Below, one piece after another: positions 1 to 7,574 of a stretch of 11,056 bases of DNA (positions are counted from its first letter, which is position 1; every line of letters starts with the position of its first letter). Below the pieces are notes generated by a model that did no database searches, had not been told where the DNA came from, and was given only the letters and a program-made list of their open reading frames with translations. The position numbers were made by a program, and so were the translations under genes. The DNA comes from CAZJAD01 sp964543855. GTDB lineage: Bacteria; Electryoneota; RPQS01; DYHQ01. The stretch is taken from the NCBI GenBank assembly GCA_964543855.1, contig CAZJAD010000075.1, positions 1-11,056 on the forward strand, in the 5' to 3' direction.

Positions 1-1
1 C

Positions 2-3000
2 TTCGAATCCGGCGACGAAGAGATCGTCTTTGACAATGTTCGGGTCATCGAAGGCATCATCGACACCGAGCCTCCCGAAATCGAAGAAGTCACCGCGGTG
101 TCGGCGACACAGGTAGACGTTCTCTTCGACGAGGATGTTGATCAGACAACGGCCGAGGCAGAGGGCAACTACTCCATTGATCTTGGGATAGGAATTCCAT
201 CACTGGCGGTGCGCGATGCCACAAACCACGCTCTGGTGCACTTGACGGTGAGCGAACTCACCGGCTATGTCACTTATACTCTGACGGTGACCAATGTCGA
301 AGACCTGAACGGCAACGCCATCCCGCTGCCAGGCATCACAGGTCTGTTCGTGTATCAGGAAGAAATCGGCGATGTCATCATCACCGAATTCATGGCTAAT
401 CCCAATGCGGTCTGGGATGAGAATGGCGAGTGGTTTGAGATTTATAACGCCAGCGAAGCGGAGCTGAATCTCAACGGCTGGATTATCAAGGACACGGGAA
501 CACCTCCCGGTGCGGACACGGTTGAGGGGGATGTGTATATTGATGTCGGCCAGTACTTCGTCTTCTGTGTGAATGAGACCCTCGCAGTCAACGGCGGAGT
601 CCCAACTGATTACGATTATGTCTATGGGTTCTCCGGTTGGGGACTGGCCCTTTCTAACAGCAGCAACGACCGAATCGTCGTCTACGACAACCTCGGTCAG
701 ATGCAAGACAGCGTGGAGTACAGCTACACGAATCCCAATTGGGGCATTACCGCCGGTGCATCGCACCAACTCCGGAATCTAAGTGATGATAATACCGTCG
801 CTGAGAATTGGTGCGTCGCCGAGAACGCGTGGGAGGGCAGTGCAGGTGACCTCGGGACTCCGGGGCAGGCGAACGACTGTGGTGTCATCGAACCGGGCGA
901 TTTGATCATCACCGAAATCATGCCGAATCCGGCGGCGGTCAGCGACGCCAATGGAGAGTGGTTCGAAATCTACAACGCCACCAATGATCCGATTAATCTC
1001 AACGGCTACATTCTGCGCGACAACGCGGCCACCCATGTCATCGTCGGCGACAACATCATCGCTGCGCACGACTATTTCGTCTTCTGTCTCCAAGGAGATT
1101 CACTGACCAATGGCGGTGTGCCCGAGGACTATGTCTACAGCAGCTTGGCTCTGGCGAATAGTGGCGACATAGTGAAGATCTACACGCCAGCAAATGTCAT
1201 CATCGACAGCGTGCAGTATACCAGTTCATGGCCCTACGGCTCGGGCTTCTCGATGCAACTGAAGGGCCCCGGCTTGGACAACGACGACATGGGCAACTGG
1301 TGCGCGTCCGAGAATGCGTGGGTGGGCAGCATGGGTGACTTTGGAACACCCGGTGCAGAATGCGACTGCGGCATGGTCCAACCCGGTGACATTATCATCA
1401 CCGAAGTCATGCCAAATCCAGCAGCAGTCAGTGATGCCAATGGAGAGTGGTTCGAAATCTACAACGCCACCGATGATCCGATCAATCTCAACGGTTTCAT
1501 CCTGCGCGACAACACGGCCACTCATGTCATCGTCGGCGACAACATCATCGCCGCGCACGACTACTTCGTCTTCTGCCTCCAAGGAGATTCACTGACCAAT
1601 GGCGGTGTCCCCGAAGACTATGTCTACACCAGCCTTGCCCTGGCGAATTCCGGAGATATTGTCAAGATCTCAACCGACGCTGATGTGATCATTGACAGTG
1701 TGCAGTATACCAGTTCATGGCCCTACGGTTCCGGTTACTCCATGCAGCTCGAGGATGTGGCTTTGGACAACGACGTTCCCGAGAACTGGTGTCCATCTCT
1801 CAATCAGTGGCCGGGCAGCTTGGGCGACGCCGGAACGCCTGGAGGGCCGTGTGACTGCGCAGCACCGCCTGAGCCCATCGACCTGACCATCTGCCAGGCG
1901 CGTGAGCAGGACGATTGTGGCGTACCGGCGTATCTGGATAGCCTGATCCGAGTCCGCGGCATCGTGAGCTTCGCGGATACCTGCATGCGAACGGCATACC
2001 TGCAGCATAGTGGCTGCGGCCTTGCTCTCTATGGCAATTCGGTAGATGATACGCTTCTACCGCCTGCGCGCCAGATGCGCCGAGGCGATTCCGTAGAGGT
2101 CACCGGCTACCTGACGCAGTACGCTGGCCTTGCCGAAATCGCGTACTCCTTTGAGTTCGAGCCGGAAGTCACTCTGCTGGACAGCGACAAGGTCGTCGTC
2201 GCGGCGCGCGTCGCGTGCGCAGGGATCTCGGACGCAGCGGATGCAGGACCCGACTCCTGCACGGGTGAAGACTACGAGAGCGAGGCTATCGGAGTGGATA
2301 TCGCGGGGTTTGTCGACACAGGGACATTCCAAGGCAACACGACTTACAAGGCTGTCTGCGCGAGCGGCGACACGATTCAGATTCGCATCGATGCTTGCAG
2401 CGACTTCGTAGGCACAACAATCCCCGTGGGCCCGCAGTTGGTCGGCGGCATTCTTGGCCAGTACGATTGGAGCCTGTGTCACTGCCAGGGTTACCAGGTA
2501 TTCCCGTTGACATTCACTCCTGCGGCACCGCCTGATGAGCCAGATTCACTGACCGCGTATATCTATGACACTCCGTACGGGTCATTGACAGGAATCATGT
2601 TGCGCTGGACACCCGCCACCGGCGGGCCGACACCTGCCGGCTACAACATCTATCAGAGTACGGACCTTGTCACGTTTGAATACATCGGATCGACAACCCA
2701 CGAGAGAATATTCGTCGGCGTTGACGTGGATTTGGCCTCTCGGTACATCTACGGGGCAAAAGCGACCTCCGCACTGCCAATAGGTCCCACGCATACACTC
2801 GACGGCCCAGATGGTCCGGATACTCTGGTCGTGAGCGGATGCGACACTGTTCGCTTCGTGGTGGAGTGGCCTGGTGACGATGACCAAGTTGAGATCGAAC
2901 TGGAGGCTGGTGCTCCTGGTCCCAGTCCATGGGACTGCCAGAACGACAAGATGTACATCTTGAGAGAGGATGAGGAGGCGACCACCACTGAATGCTGGCA

Positions 3001-3094
3001 TGTGGACACTGAGGCCACACCAGGGTACTACACGTTCACGGTTACATACTGGCCGAGTGGTGGGACAGAAACCCTTGTGATTCACGTTCAATGA
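2..3094 (+). CDS. Secreted lamin-tail repeat protein, 5' end outside the window
   Basis: The frame is open from base 2 to the TGA at 3092-3094, giving 1030 visible residues. The GTG at 98 is not the real start, because codons upstream of it (reading FESGDEEIVFDNVRVIEG) continue a domain of the same protein. Modules in visible-residue order: an SbsA/Big_5-like Ig domain (about 23-115, with TQVDVLFDEDVD); three lamin-tail domains starting near residues 123, 299 and 462, each with the II(T)E-F/I/V-M..NP...GEWFEIYNA signature; one or two OB-fold-like segments (about 624-840, with IRVRGIVSF and VEVTGYL); an FN3-like segment (about 845-930, YNIYQSTD); and an unassigned acidic C-terminus. Lamin-tail domains are common in large extracellular proteins and often accompany nucleases or adhesins, but no catalytic domain is visible. 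There is no T9SS sorting domain at the end, unlike two other genes here. The function is unknown; a cell-surface or exported location is inferred. Confidence 0.9.
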   Translation, partial: FESGDEEIVFDNVRVIEGIIDTEPPEIEEVTAVSATQVDVLFDEDVDQTTAEAEGNYSIDLGIGIPSLAVRDATNHALVHLTVSELTGYVTYTLTVTNVEDLNGNAIPLPGITGLFVYQEEIGDVIITEFMANPNAVWDENGEWFEIYNASEAELNLNGWIIKDTGTPPGADTVEGDVYIDVGQYFVFCVNETLAVNGGVPTDYDYVYGFSGWGLALSNSSNDRIVVYDNLGQMQDSVEYSYTNPNWGITAGASHQLRNLSDDNTVAENWCVAENAWEGSAGDLGTPGQANDCGVIEPGDLIITEIMPNPAAVSDANGEWFEIYNATNDPINLNGYILRDNAATHVIVGDNIIAAHDYFVFCLQGDSLTNGGVPEDYVYSSLALANSGDIVKIYTPANVIIDSVQYTSSWPYGSGFSMQLKGPGLDNDDMGNWCASENAWVGSMGDFGTPGAECDCGMVQPGDIIITEVMPNPAAVSDANGEWFEIYNATDDPINLNGFILRDNTATHVIVGDNIIAAHDYFVFCLQGDSLTNGGVPEDYVYTSLALANSGDIVKISTDADVIIDSVQYTSSWPYGSGYSMQLEDVALDNDVPENWCPSLNQWPGSLGDAGTPGGPCDCAAPPEPIDLTICQAREQDDCGVPAYLDSLIRVRGIVSFADTCMRTAYLQHSGCGLALYGNSVDDTLLPPARQMRRGDSVEVTGYLTQYAGLAEIAYSFEFEPEVTLLDSDKVVVAARVACAGISDAADAGPDSCTGEDYESEAIGVDIAGFVDTGTFQGNTTYKAVCASGDTIQIRIDACSDFVGTTIPVGPQLVGGILGQYDWSLCHCQGYQVFPLTFTPAAPPDEPDSLTAYIYDTPYGSLTGIMLRWTPATGGPTPAGYNIYQSTDLVTFEYIGSTTHERIFVGVDVDLASRYIYGAKATSALPIGPTHTLDGPDGPDTLVVSGCDTVRFVVEWPGDDDQVEIELEAGAPGPSPWDCQNDKMYILREDEEATTTECWHVDTEATPGYYTFTVTYWPSGGTETLVIHVQ
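896..1858 (+). repeat. Tandem lamin-tail coding repeats with a 489-bp period
   Basis: Two copies of a lamin-tail unit lie head to tail, the second offset by exactly 489 bp (163 codons). Long stretches are identical or nearly so at DNA level, for example the run encoding DYFVFCLQGDSLTNGGVPED and the one encoding SVQYTSSWPYGSG. The last 40 or so codons of each unit diverge more. A third, clearly older unit precedes them at about 368-895. The pattern indicates a recent intragenic duplication or gene conversion. Confidence 0.9.
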
Positions 3095-3213
3095 GCCTTG
3101 ACTGAATTGGGAAACGCAGGGGTGACTCTCGCCGTACCCTGAGAATGACCTAAAGAGAATGGGTGCGGGAGTACCCAGTGTTCTAATCAGATACCGGAAT
3201 ACCAACAATGGAG

Positions 3214-3248
3214 AAGCGCCCGGCTTTTTAAGGCCGGGCGCTTTCTTT
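3214..3248 (+). terminator. Rho-independent terminator after the lamin-tail gene
   Basis: A perfect 11-bp stem (3214-3224 with 3233-3243) with an 8-nt loop is followed by a T-rich tail on the plus strand. It lies 120 bp after the stop of the lamin-tail gene and just before the convergent gene ending at 3278. The minus-strand side has no T-run, so it probably acts mainly on the plus strand. Confidence 0.85.
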
Positions 3249-3277
3249 CGTTATGCCATCGTGCACCGCTGCGTGTT

Positions 3278-4132
3278 TCACCCCAGAACAGTCGCGTGGG
3301 GCACAGGCAACTGCTTTCGAATTTCGATTTCGCGACCGGTCATGTCAACTCCTGTCAGGACATAGGCCAGTCCACTGTCGCCATCCGGGTCAAAGAACTC
3401 GTATCGAGCACCTCCGGAAAAATGTCCGCGACTGCGTGGCTGAAAGACAATCTGTCCGCGATCATCACCCACTCCTCCCCGATACAGCTTGAAATAGTGA
3501 AGGTCTACTTCAGAAGCCGTCTCCCAATAGACAAGAGCGCCTCCATCGCGGATCTCACAGCTAAACTCCCGAATGGAGACCGGCGACACCAGCGTGGATT
3601 GCACGGACAGCTCGAACTGACCACAATCCGAACCATACCCGCCGACCACGATGCAGTATTCACCTGCCGGGATAGACTTCAACGCTATTCTTTCAACCCA
3701 GCCTTCCCCCTTGGCATCGCTTCCCTCCATGCAGACGAACTCGCCCTGCTCCCCCACGCGAAACAAGCTGAGAGCAACATCGAAATCGCTGCGCACTGGA
3801 CGGGCGGCAGCGTAGAGTGAGTTGTTCGCATCCAACGAAAGCCGATAGGCTACGGCAGCCTCCCCTGACACCATTCCTGTGCAAGAAGAAAGCTCCAGGC
3901 CCACGGTTTCATACAAGCAGGTATTGTCCAAGGCCGCAAAAGGGAGTTGGTCGATGCGGGCGGCACTCTCCAGGCCAATCGTGGCAATGGGAACAGCCTC
4001 TGCCGTCTTAGAGACATCCGCCCTGTCTGTAGGGATTCGCACCAGCCGGTCATCATATCGCGCTTGGGCCAAAGCCCAGAAGGTAGCCAGGAGGGTCAGG
4101 AGAAAAGCAATTCTGCGATAGCGAAAGTCCAT
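3278..4132 (-). CDS. Secreted protein with PPC-like and FN3-like domains
   Basis: The product is 284 residues. I chose the ATG at 4132-4130 over a TTG 12 codons upstream, because it begins a clean signal peptide (MDFRYRRIAFLLTLLATFWALAQA) and has a GAGG Shine-Dalgarno about 8 nt before it. After the signal peptide, a middle region (about residues 85-185) resembles bacterial pre-peptidase C-terminal (PPC) β-sandwich domains, with alternating strands and an IPAGEYCIVVGGYGSDCGQF-type segment. The C-terminal 100 residues look like the FN3-type module common in FCB exported proteins (ALVYWETASEVDLHYFKLYR). It ends TVLG with no T9SS sorting domain. Four cysteines in the middle region may form disulfides. 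It is convergent with the lamin-tail gene and downstream of the terminator at 4243-4277, so it is probably its own transcription unit. Function unknown; domain names are by eye. Confidence 0.85.
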   Translation of the reverse strand: MDFRYRRIAFLLTLLATFWALAQARYDDRLVRIPTDRADVSKTAEAVPIATIGLESAARIDQLPFAALDNTCLYETVGLELSSCTGMVSGEAAVAYRLSLDANNSLYAAARPVRSDFDVALSLFRVGEQGEFVCMEGSDAKGEGWVERIALKSIPAGEYCIVVGGYGSDCGQFELSVQSTLVSPVSIREFSCEIRDGGALVYWETASEVDLHYFKLYRGGVGDDRGQIVFQPRSRGHFSGGARYEFFDPDGDSGLAYVLTGVDMTGREIEIRKQLPVPHATVLG

Positions 4133-4242
4133 AGGCACTGCCTCGTAAGCTCTTGTTTTCAAATACAAAGGAGACCAGAGCCGAGACGTTCCATATGGCC
4201 TCGACTACGGTTACGCGCTTTAGGCGACCTACCCGGCTAAAT

Positions 4243-4277
4243 ATACAAAAATTCCCCTTGAAAAACAAGGGGAATTT
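4243..4277 (-). terminator. Rho-independent terminator after the FN3/T9SS gene
   Basis: A perfect 11-bp stem (4249-4259 with 4267-4277) closes a 7-nt loop. On the minus strand it is followed by a short T-run, and it lies about 60 bp after the stop at 4336. The remaining roughly 110 bases up to the next start at 4132 hold that gene's leader, with no promoter I could call. Confidence 0.85.
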
Positions 4278-4335
4278 AATGTGAAATTATTATTTTTTAG
4301 AGTGTTATAGCGAGGTGAAGTGCTCCTTCAGGGCG

Positions 4336-5829
4336 CTACTTCAGCAGCAACACTTTCTGCGTGCTCGTGAACTTCCCGCCGATGTCAATCCGGTAGAAGT
4401 AGAGACCGGACGGCAGATCGGTCGCGTTGAACATCACACTGTGACGCCCTTGGGCCTTTTCGCTCCGCACCAGCTGCGCCACCTCACGACCCAAGATGTC
4501 GAACACACGGAGGTCAACATGGCCCGCCTCGAGAACATCGAAGGTGATCCGGGTCTGTGGATTAAACGGGTTCGGGTAGGCCGGATGCAGGCGATAGGCA
4601 TCAATCACGACCTCGTCGCCGTAGGGGGACGGAGCTCCTGAAACCGTGATCGGATAGTCCCTGATGTTTCCGTGGAGGTCTTCGGTCTCCAGCCGGTAGT
4701 GATAAACCTGGCCGTTCTCCAGCCCACTGTCCCGATACTCGTAGGCATAGGAGCCGGTTGTCTTGATATCCGGCAGTTGTGAATTGACGGTCCCAATATC
4801 GGTATATGGTCCTTCAGCGTTGCTAGCGCGCAGCACATGAAACCGGTAGTTCTCGAACTCATCCACAGTCTCCCAGCGAAGAACCAGTTCACCATCGCCA
4901 CTCGAAACGGCCACATCGCCCGTCATGATTTGAACCTGGCGAGGCACCGACCCATGGCAGTCAAAAGTGAAATAGCCGCTCCGGTCAGTAACGAACTCGA
5001 TGTATCTTGTGCCACTGCCTTCTGGTAGAACCGGTGACCAGTGGGCAGCAAACTCATCGAAACGAGCGGCGATCAAGCAGCTGGGTCCGGAGAATCCCGA
5101 TTCGTCGTACAGCTCGTCGGGTGTGTAGTACATTCTGACGAGCAACGTGGTGCTCGGATCCGCCGATCCGTCCCAGAAGATTCCAACGACACGGCTCATG
5201 TAGTCGTAAGCCACAGGGTGAGACTGCGGCACAGCGTCGAATATCTGAACGCTCACATCGTTGGCGTTGCCGCCCTGAGCGGTGATGCGCATCGTACATT
5301 CGTCAATGAAAGTCTGGGTTGCATCCTGCGAAATATCAAACGGCCCGTCGCTTCCAGTCTCGGCGGCATCGGTCGTATCACAAGGATCACCCGCACCACA
5401 ATCGCACAGTACCCAGTCGTCCTCGAACAACAGCTCGTCATTGGCACCAGCGGCAAGCGTATAGGTCCGGGACCGGTAGGTACATTCTCCATACCGGACT
5501 TCCACGTAAGTCTGATCTCCCGCGACGGCCACGCCCCCACCGGCGTAGTACTCCATGAAGAAAAAGCCGTCATAGCCGCATATCGCATTGCCGTTGAACA
5601 GGTAGCTCACGTTCCATTCGACACCATTGATGAAGACGAAAATGGCATCGGCCCCGTCAGGGATGGGGGTACCTACCCAGCAGTCACCATCGGACGTGAG
5701 CGGGTCGTGGGCATCGCAGGCCAAGTCGCCCGGATAGTAATAGGACACCAAGGCAGGCTGCGCAAAGGTGAATGTGGTCAGCGCCAGAAGGGCCAAAGCT
5801 GTGTACAACACCCGGTGTTTGCTATTCAT
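4336..5829 (-). CDS. Secreted protein: Cys-rich N-domain, FN3, T9SS sorting domain
   Basis: The product is 497 residues. The start is ATG 5829-5827, with GGAGG 8 nt upstream. Residues 1-24 are a signal peptide ending TFTFAQ. Residues 25 to about 145 are the cysteine-rich domain shared with the genes at 8984-9481 and 9913-11056 (PALVSYYYPGDL, FVFINGVEW, NAICGY, FFFMEYYAG, GANDELLFEDDW); cysteines at matching positions suggest disulfides. Residues about 146-305 form a region I do not recognise. FN3 spans about 308-397 (LVLRWETVDEFENYRFHVLR). The last 80 residues, from YPNPFNP at 418 to KVLLLK, are a type A T9SS C-terminal sorting domain, so the protein should cross the outer membrane and be released or anchored at the surface. 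It probably has its own promoter (see 5897-5925) and ends at a strong terminator. The specific function of the N-domain is unknown. Confidence 0.93.
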   Translation of the reverse strand: MNSKHRVLYTALALLALTTFTFAQPALVSYYYPGDLACDAHDPLTSDGDCWVGTPIPDGADAIFVFINGVEWNVSYLFNGNAICGYDGFFFMEYYAGGGVAVAGDQTYVEVRYGECTYRSRTYTLAAGANDELLFEDDWVLCDCGAGDPCDTTDAAETGSDGPFDISQDATQTFIDECTMRITAQGGNANDVSVQIFDAVPQSHPVAYDYMSRVVGIFWDGSADPSTTLLVRMYYTPDELYDESGFSGPSCLIAARFDEFAAHWSPVLPEGSGTRYIEFVTDRSGYFTFDCHGSVPRQVQIMTGDVAVSSGDGELVLRWETVDEFENYRFHVLRASNAEGPYTDIGTVNSQLPDIKTTGSYAYEYRDSGLENGQVYHYRLETEDLHGNIRDYPITVSGAPSPYGDEVVIDAYRLHPAYPNPFNPQTRITFDVLEAGHVDLRVFDILGREVAQLVRSEKAQGRHSVMFNATDLPSGLYFYRIDIGGKFTSTQKVLLLK

Positions 5830-5896
5830 TTAGAAACCTCCAAAGTTGATATGGCCCACACACGAAGGCCTGCTAAAATTAATGCATAGAAAAACC

Positions 5897-5925
5897 GATA
5901 TATAATAATATACACACAAAGACAA
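5897..5925 (-). promoter_or_regulatory. Possible promoter for the FN3/T9SS gene
   Basis: In an AT-rich island on the minus strand, TTGTCT (5925-5920) and TATATC (5902-5897) are separated by 17 nt, giving a leader of about 60 nt before the ATG at 5829. The island is flanked by a 7-bp inverted repeat, TGCATAG at 5883-5889 and CTATGCA at 5928-5934. The match is to generic sigma-70 consensus; the real consensus for this lineage is unknown. Confidence 0.35.
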
Positions 5926-5945
5926 TACTATGCAAGAGAAAAAAC

Positions 5946-6548
5946 TCACTCATCCCCGGTCACTGCCATGCTGCGACTGAACCGCCAATCGATCTCGTCC
6001 GAGTACTGGGTTCTCAATGTGATCATACTCCCCCCACTATTGCCAAACGTGGTCGTGTATTCCCTCGAATCCTGGTAGTACTCAGCCCCGCTTGGATCCG
6101 GGCCCTCCCATATCCGCAAATAGATGGTTTGGTTGAGCTTATAAGATATGAAGTAGGCCATTCCCATAAACATCCCTGGGCCGAGACCCTCGGCTGAGTG
6201 TTTTTCACCGTTGACATACTGGATGTTGAAATTCCCTGCGGCCAGGGAATCATCGCCGCCCGGGCTGCCATCAAGATTTGGCGGATCCTGAATCCCATTG
6301 CCGCCGTCGGCTATGATCTGGATGACATGCCCGTCCTTGTGGGCTTCGCCGTTGTGGTCGAGGACTGGCTCGCTGGAATACATGCAGCAAAGGGTCCTGT
6401 AAGGATTGAAGCTTCCCACGGCCAGAGGGCTGTAGGTGATGCTGTCCGGGTCGATCTCTTGCTGACCCAGAGAGGTGGGTGAAGCCCAAGCCAGCATAAG
6501 GACAACAATTACAAATTGTTGCCAGCCGAAGTCCTTGACGAAGCACAT
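5946..6548 (-). CDS. Small secreted protein of unknown function, last gene of the UshA-like cluster
   Basis: The product is 200 residues. The start is ATG 6548-6546, with a GAGAGGA Shine-Dalgarno about 8 nt upstream. Residues 1-29 form a signal peptide (hydrophobic FVIVVLMLAW core, likely cut near SLGQ). The mature part has a conserved-looking opening (ITYSPLAVGSFNPYRTLCCMYSSEPVLDHNG), then glycine/aspartate-rich turns (IIADGGNGIQDPP, GSPGGDD) and β-strand-like segments. It has only two cysteines after the signal peptide, and they are adjacent (LCCM). I recognise no family. The gene starts 31 bp after the stop of the second UshA-like gene and shares its strand, so co-transcription is likely; whether it works with the UshA-like proteins is inference. 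There is no sorting domain, which suggests a periplasmic location. A T-rich stretch follows the TGA, but I see no convincing terminator hairpin. Confidence 0.85.
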   Translation of the reverse strand: MCFVKDFGWQQFVIVVLMLAWASPTSLGQQEIDPDSITYSPLAVGSFNPYRTLCCMYSSEPVLDHNGEAHKDGHVIQIIADGGNGIQDPPNLDGSPGGDDSLAAGNFNIQYVNGEKHSAEGLGPGMFMGMAYFISYKLNQTIYLRIWEGPDPSGAEYYQDSREYTTTFGNSGGSMITLRTQYSDEIDWRFSRSMAVTGDE

Positions 6549-6579
6549 CGGTGAGGTCCTCTCAAACGGGCAGTCTCGG

Positions 6580-7500
6580 CTACTTCAAGGAGGCGCAGGT
6601 CCTCATGATGGAGACCATTAACGAATCATCCGGGAAGCGTCCGTCCAGAGTCTCCCTCTGAGCCTTGAACGGCGTGACTGTGTCCGGGGCAGCCAGCGTC
6701 CAGTCGATGTAGTTCGCATAGTAGCCTTTCTGCTGTGCGCCCAGGACCAGGGCGTCGCCGTGCTCCGTGGGTACATCACCGCGCGGATTGGACACCGTGA
6801 GGAGCAGGTCGATCTCGGGGTACCGGTTCAGAAGTGAGTCAATCTCCTGTTTCCCGAAGTCGCCGATGACTGTTAAGTGGTGGGATTTCCGAGCCGCCTT
6901 CTTAATCCACTTCTTGGCGTAAGTGTAGGGCGACCTGATTTGATAGTGGAGGGTGTCTTGGCCAAGGGAGGGCATCATGGATGCCGAAAGCAGGCCGACG
7001 ACGCCCAGCGTCACTCCTTGGTCTTTCTTAAGCACATACGGCTGGAAAATGGGCTTGCCCTTTTTCCGGTCGCAGAGGTTCGCACACACAATCGGGAGCT
7101 CTTCGCGCTGCGCAAAGGCGACCAGCGAGTCTACTCCCCCTGCGAGTTCCCGGCTCGCGATCCCAACGGCATCGTATCCTGCCGACTTGTAGTAACGGGC
7201 GATGACCGTGTTCTTATAGAGGGCATCGCGAGCTCCCGCCCGTTCCGAGAAGTTCCCGATCTCGACGGTGAGATTCGCTCGATCGTCCGGCCGATTTCGT
7301 TCAATAAAACTGGCCCTCCGGGCCAGTCCACCCTTCTTGACCTTTCAACCGCACGGGTGCAGATTTCCCGCAAGGTTTCCCGAGAAATGAATCCGAGCGG
7401 GGGTAGGCCTGCGAATGCGATGGCGCGCTTCCGCGACTTGCCAAAGAAGAGATCCAGCAAGAAGACCGCACAAAACCACCCGGACAGGGAAACGCTTCAT
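6580..7500 (-). CDS. UshA-like protein with in-frame TGA, putative selenoprotein (PCGU)
   Basis: Read with the TGA at 7347-7345 as selenocysteine, this is a 306-residue protein from ATG 7500-7498 to the stop at 6580. An AAGGA Shine-Dalgarno lies about 7 nt upstream. Residues 1-25 are a signal peptide (VRVVLCGLLAGSLLWQVAEA). The UshA/5'-nucleotidase N-terminal fold shows as: β1 motif IHFSGNLAGNLHPCGU (Sec52); KKGGLARRASF (55-65); LTVEIGNF (77-84); GYDAVGIASREL (108-119); and IVCANLCD...GKPIFQPYVL (137-157), then LGVVGLL. These match the usual ANV.D..TGKP...PY.....GVKVGVIGL core. The usual metal ligands are missing: the DxHG, GD, GNHE and GHSH positions read NLAG, GN, ASRE and SNPR. Hydrolase activity is therefore doubtful. 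Reading only ATG-to-stop would give a fragment (residue 138 on) or a pseudogene. It lies 74 bp after its tandem paralogue and 31 bp before the 200-residue gene. Confidence 0.85.
7310..7326 (-). promoter_or_regulatory. Candidate bacterial SECIS hairpin in the downstream UshA-like gene
   Basis: On the minus strand, CTGGCCC-GGA-GGGCCAG forms a perfect 7-bp stem with a GGA loop. It begins 18 nt after the TGA, which puts the apical loop G 26 nt from it. A short GC-rich upper stem with a loop G at this kind of distance is what bacterial SECIS elements, the SelB binding sites, usually show. An adjacent A-U pair and two G-U pairs could extend the base. The paralogue has the same hairpin at the same distance. 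Confidence 0.65.
7345..7347 (-). other. Putative selenocysteine codon (Sec52)
   Basis: An in-frame TGA interrupts the motif HPCG-x-KVKKGGLARR. The frame is preserved on both sides, with 51 codons upstream back to a well-placed ATG and 254 codons downstream. As I remember the family, Cys is usual here (PCGC), so Sec for Cys is the conservative reading. Confidence 0.8.
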
Positions 7501-7574
7501 GAAGAATTCCTTCCGCTCTTCACTCGAAGGTGCTACAAAGTGTTCCTGCTCGACCGAGCCCGTGGGGATACAGA

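Noticed and set aside
98..3094. General UGA recoding (as Gly or Trp) in this genome
   Set aside because: Several genes end in TGA where their domains end, one followed closely by a terminator, and other reading frames contain no internal TGA.
4132..4168. TTG at 4168 as start of the PPC/FN3-like gene
   Set aside because: No Shine-Dalgarno precedes it, and it would put 12 residues before an otherwise normal signal peptide; the ATG at 4132 is better.
5041..5889. Plus-strand open frame of 282 codons opposite the FN3/T9SS gene
   Set aside because: Antisense to a gene with a signal peptide, FN3 and a T9SS sorting domain; its own translation has no recognisable features.
7131..7460. Minus-strand frame of 109 codons overlapping the second TGA site
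   Set aside because: It is in the wrong frame for the UshA-like family. The correct frame gives the PCG-x, KKGGLARR and LTVEIGNF motifs in order.
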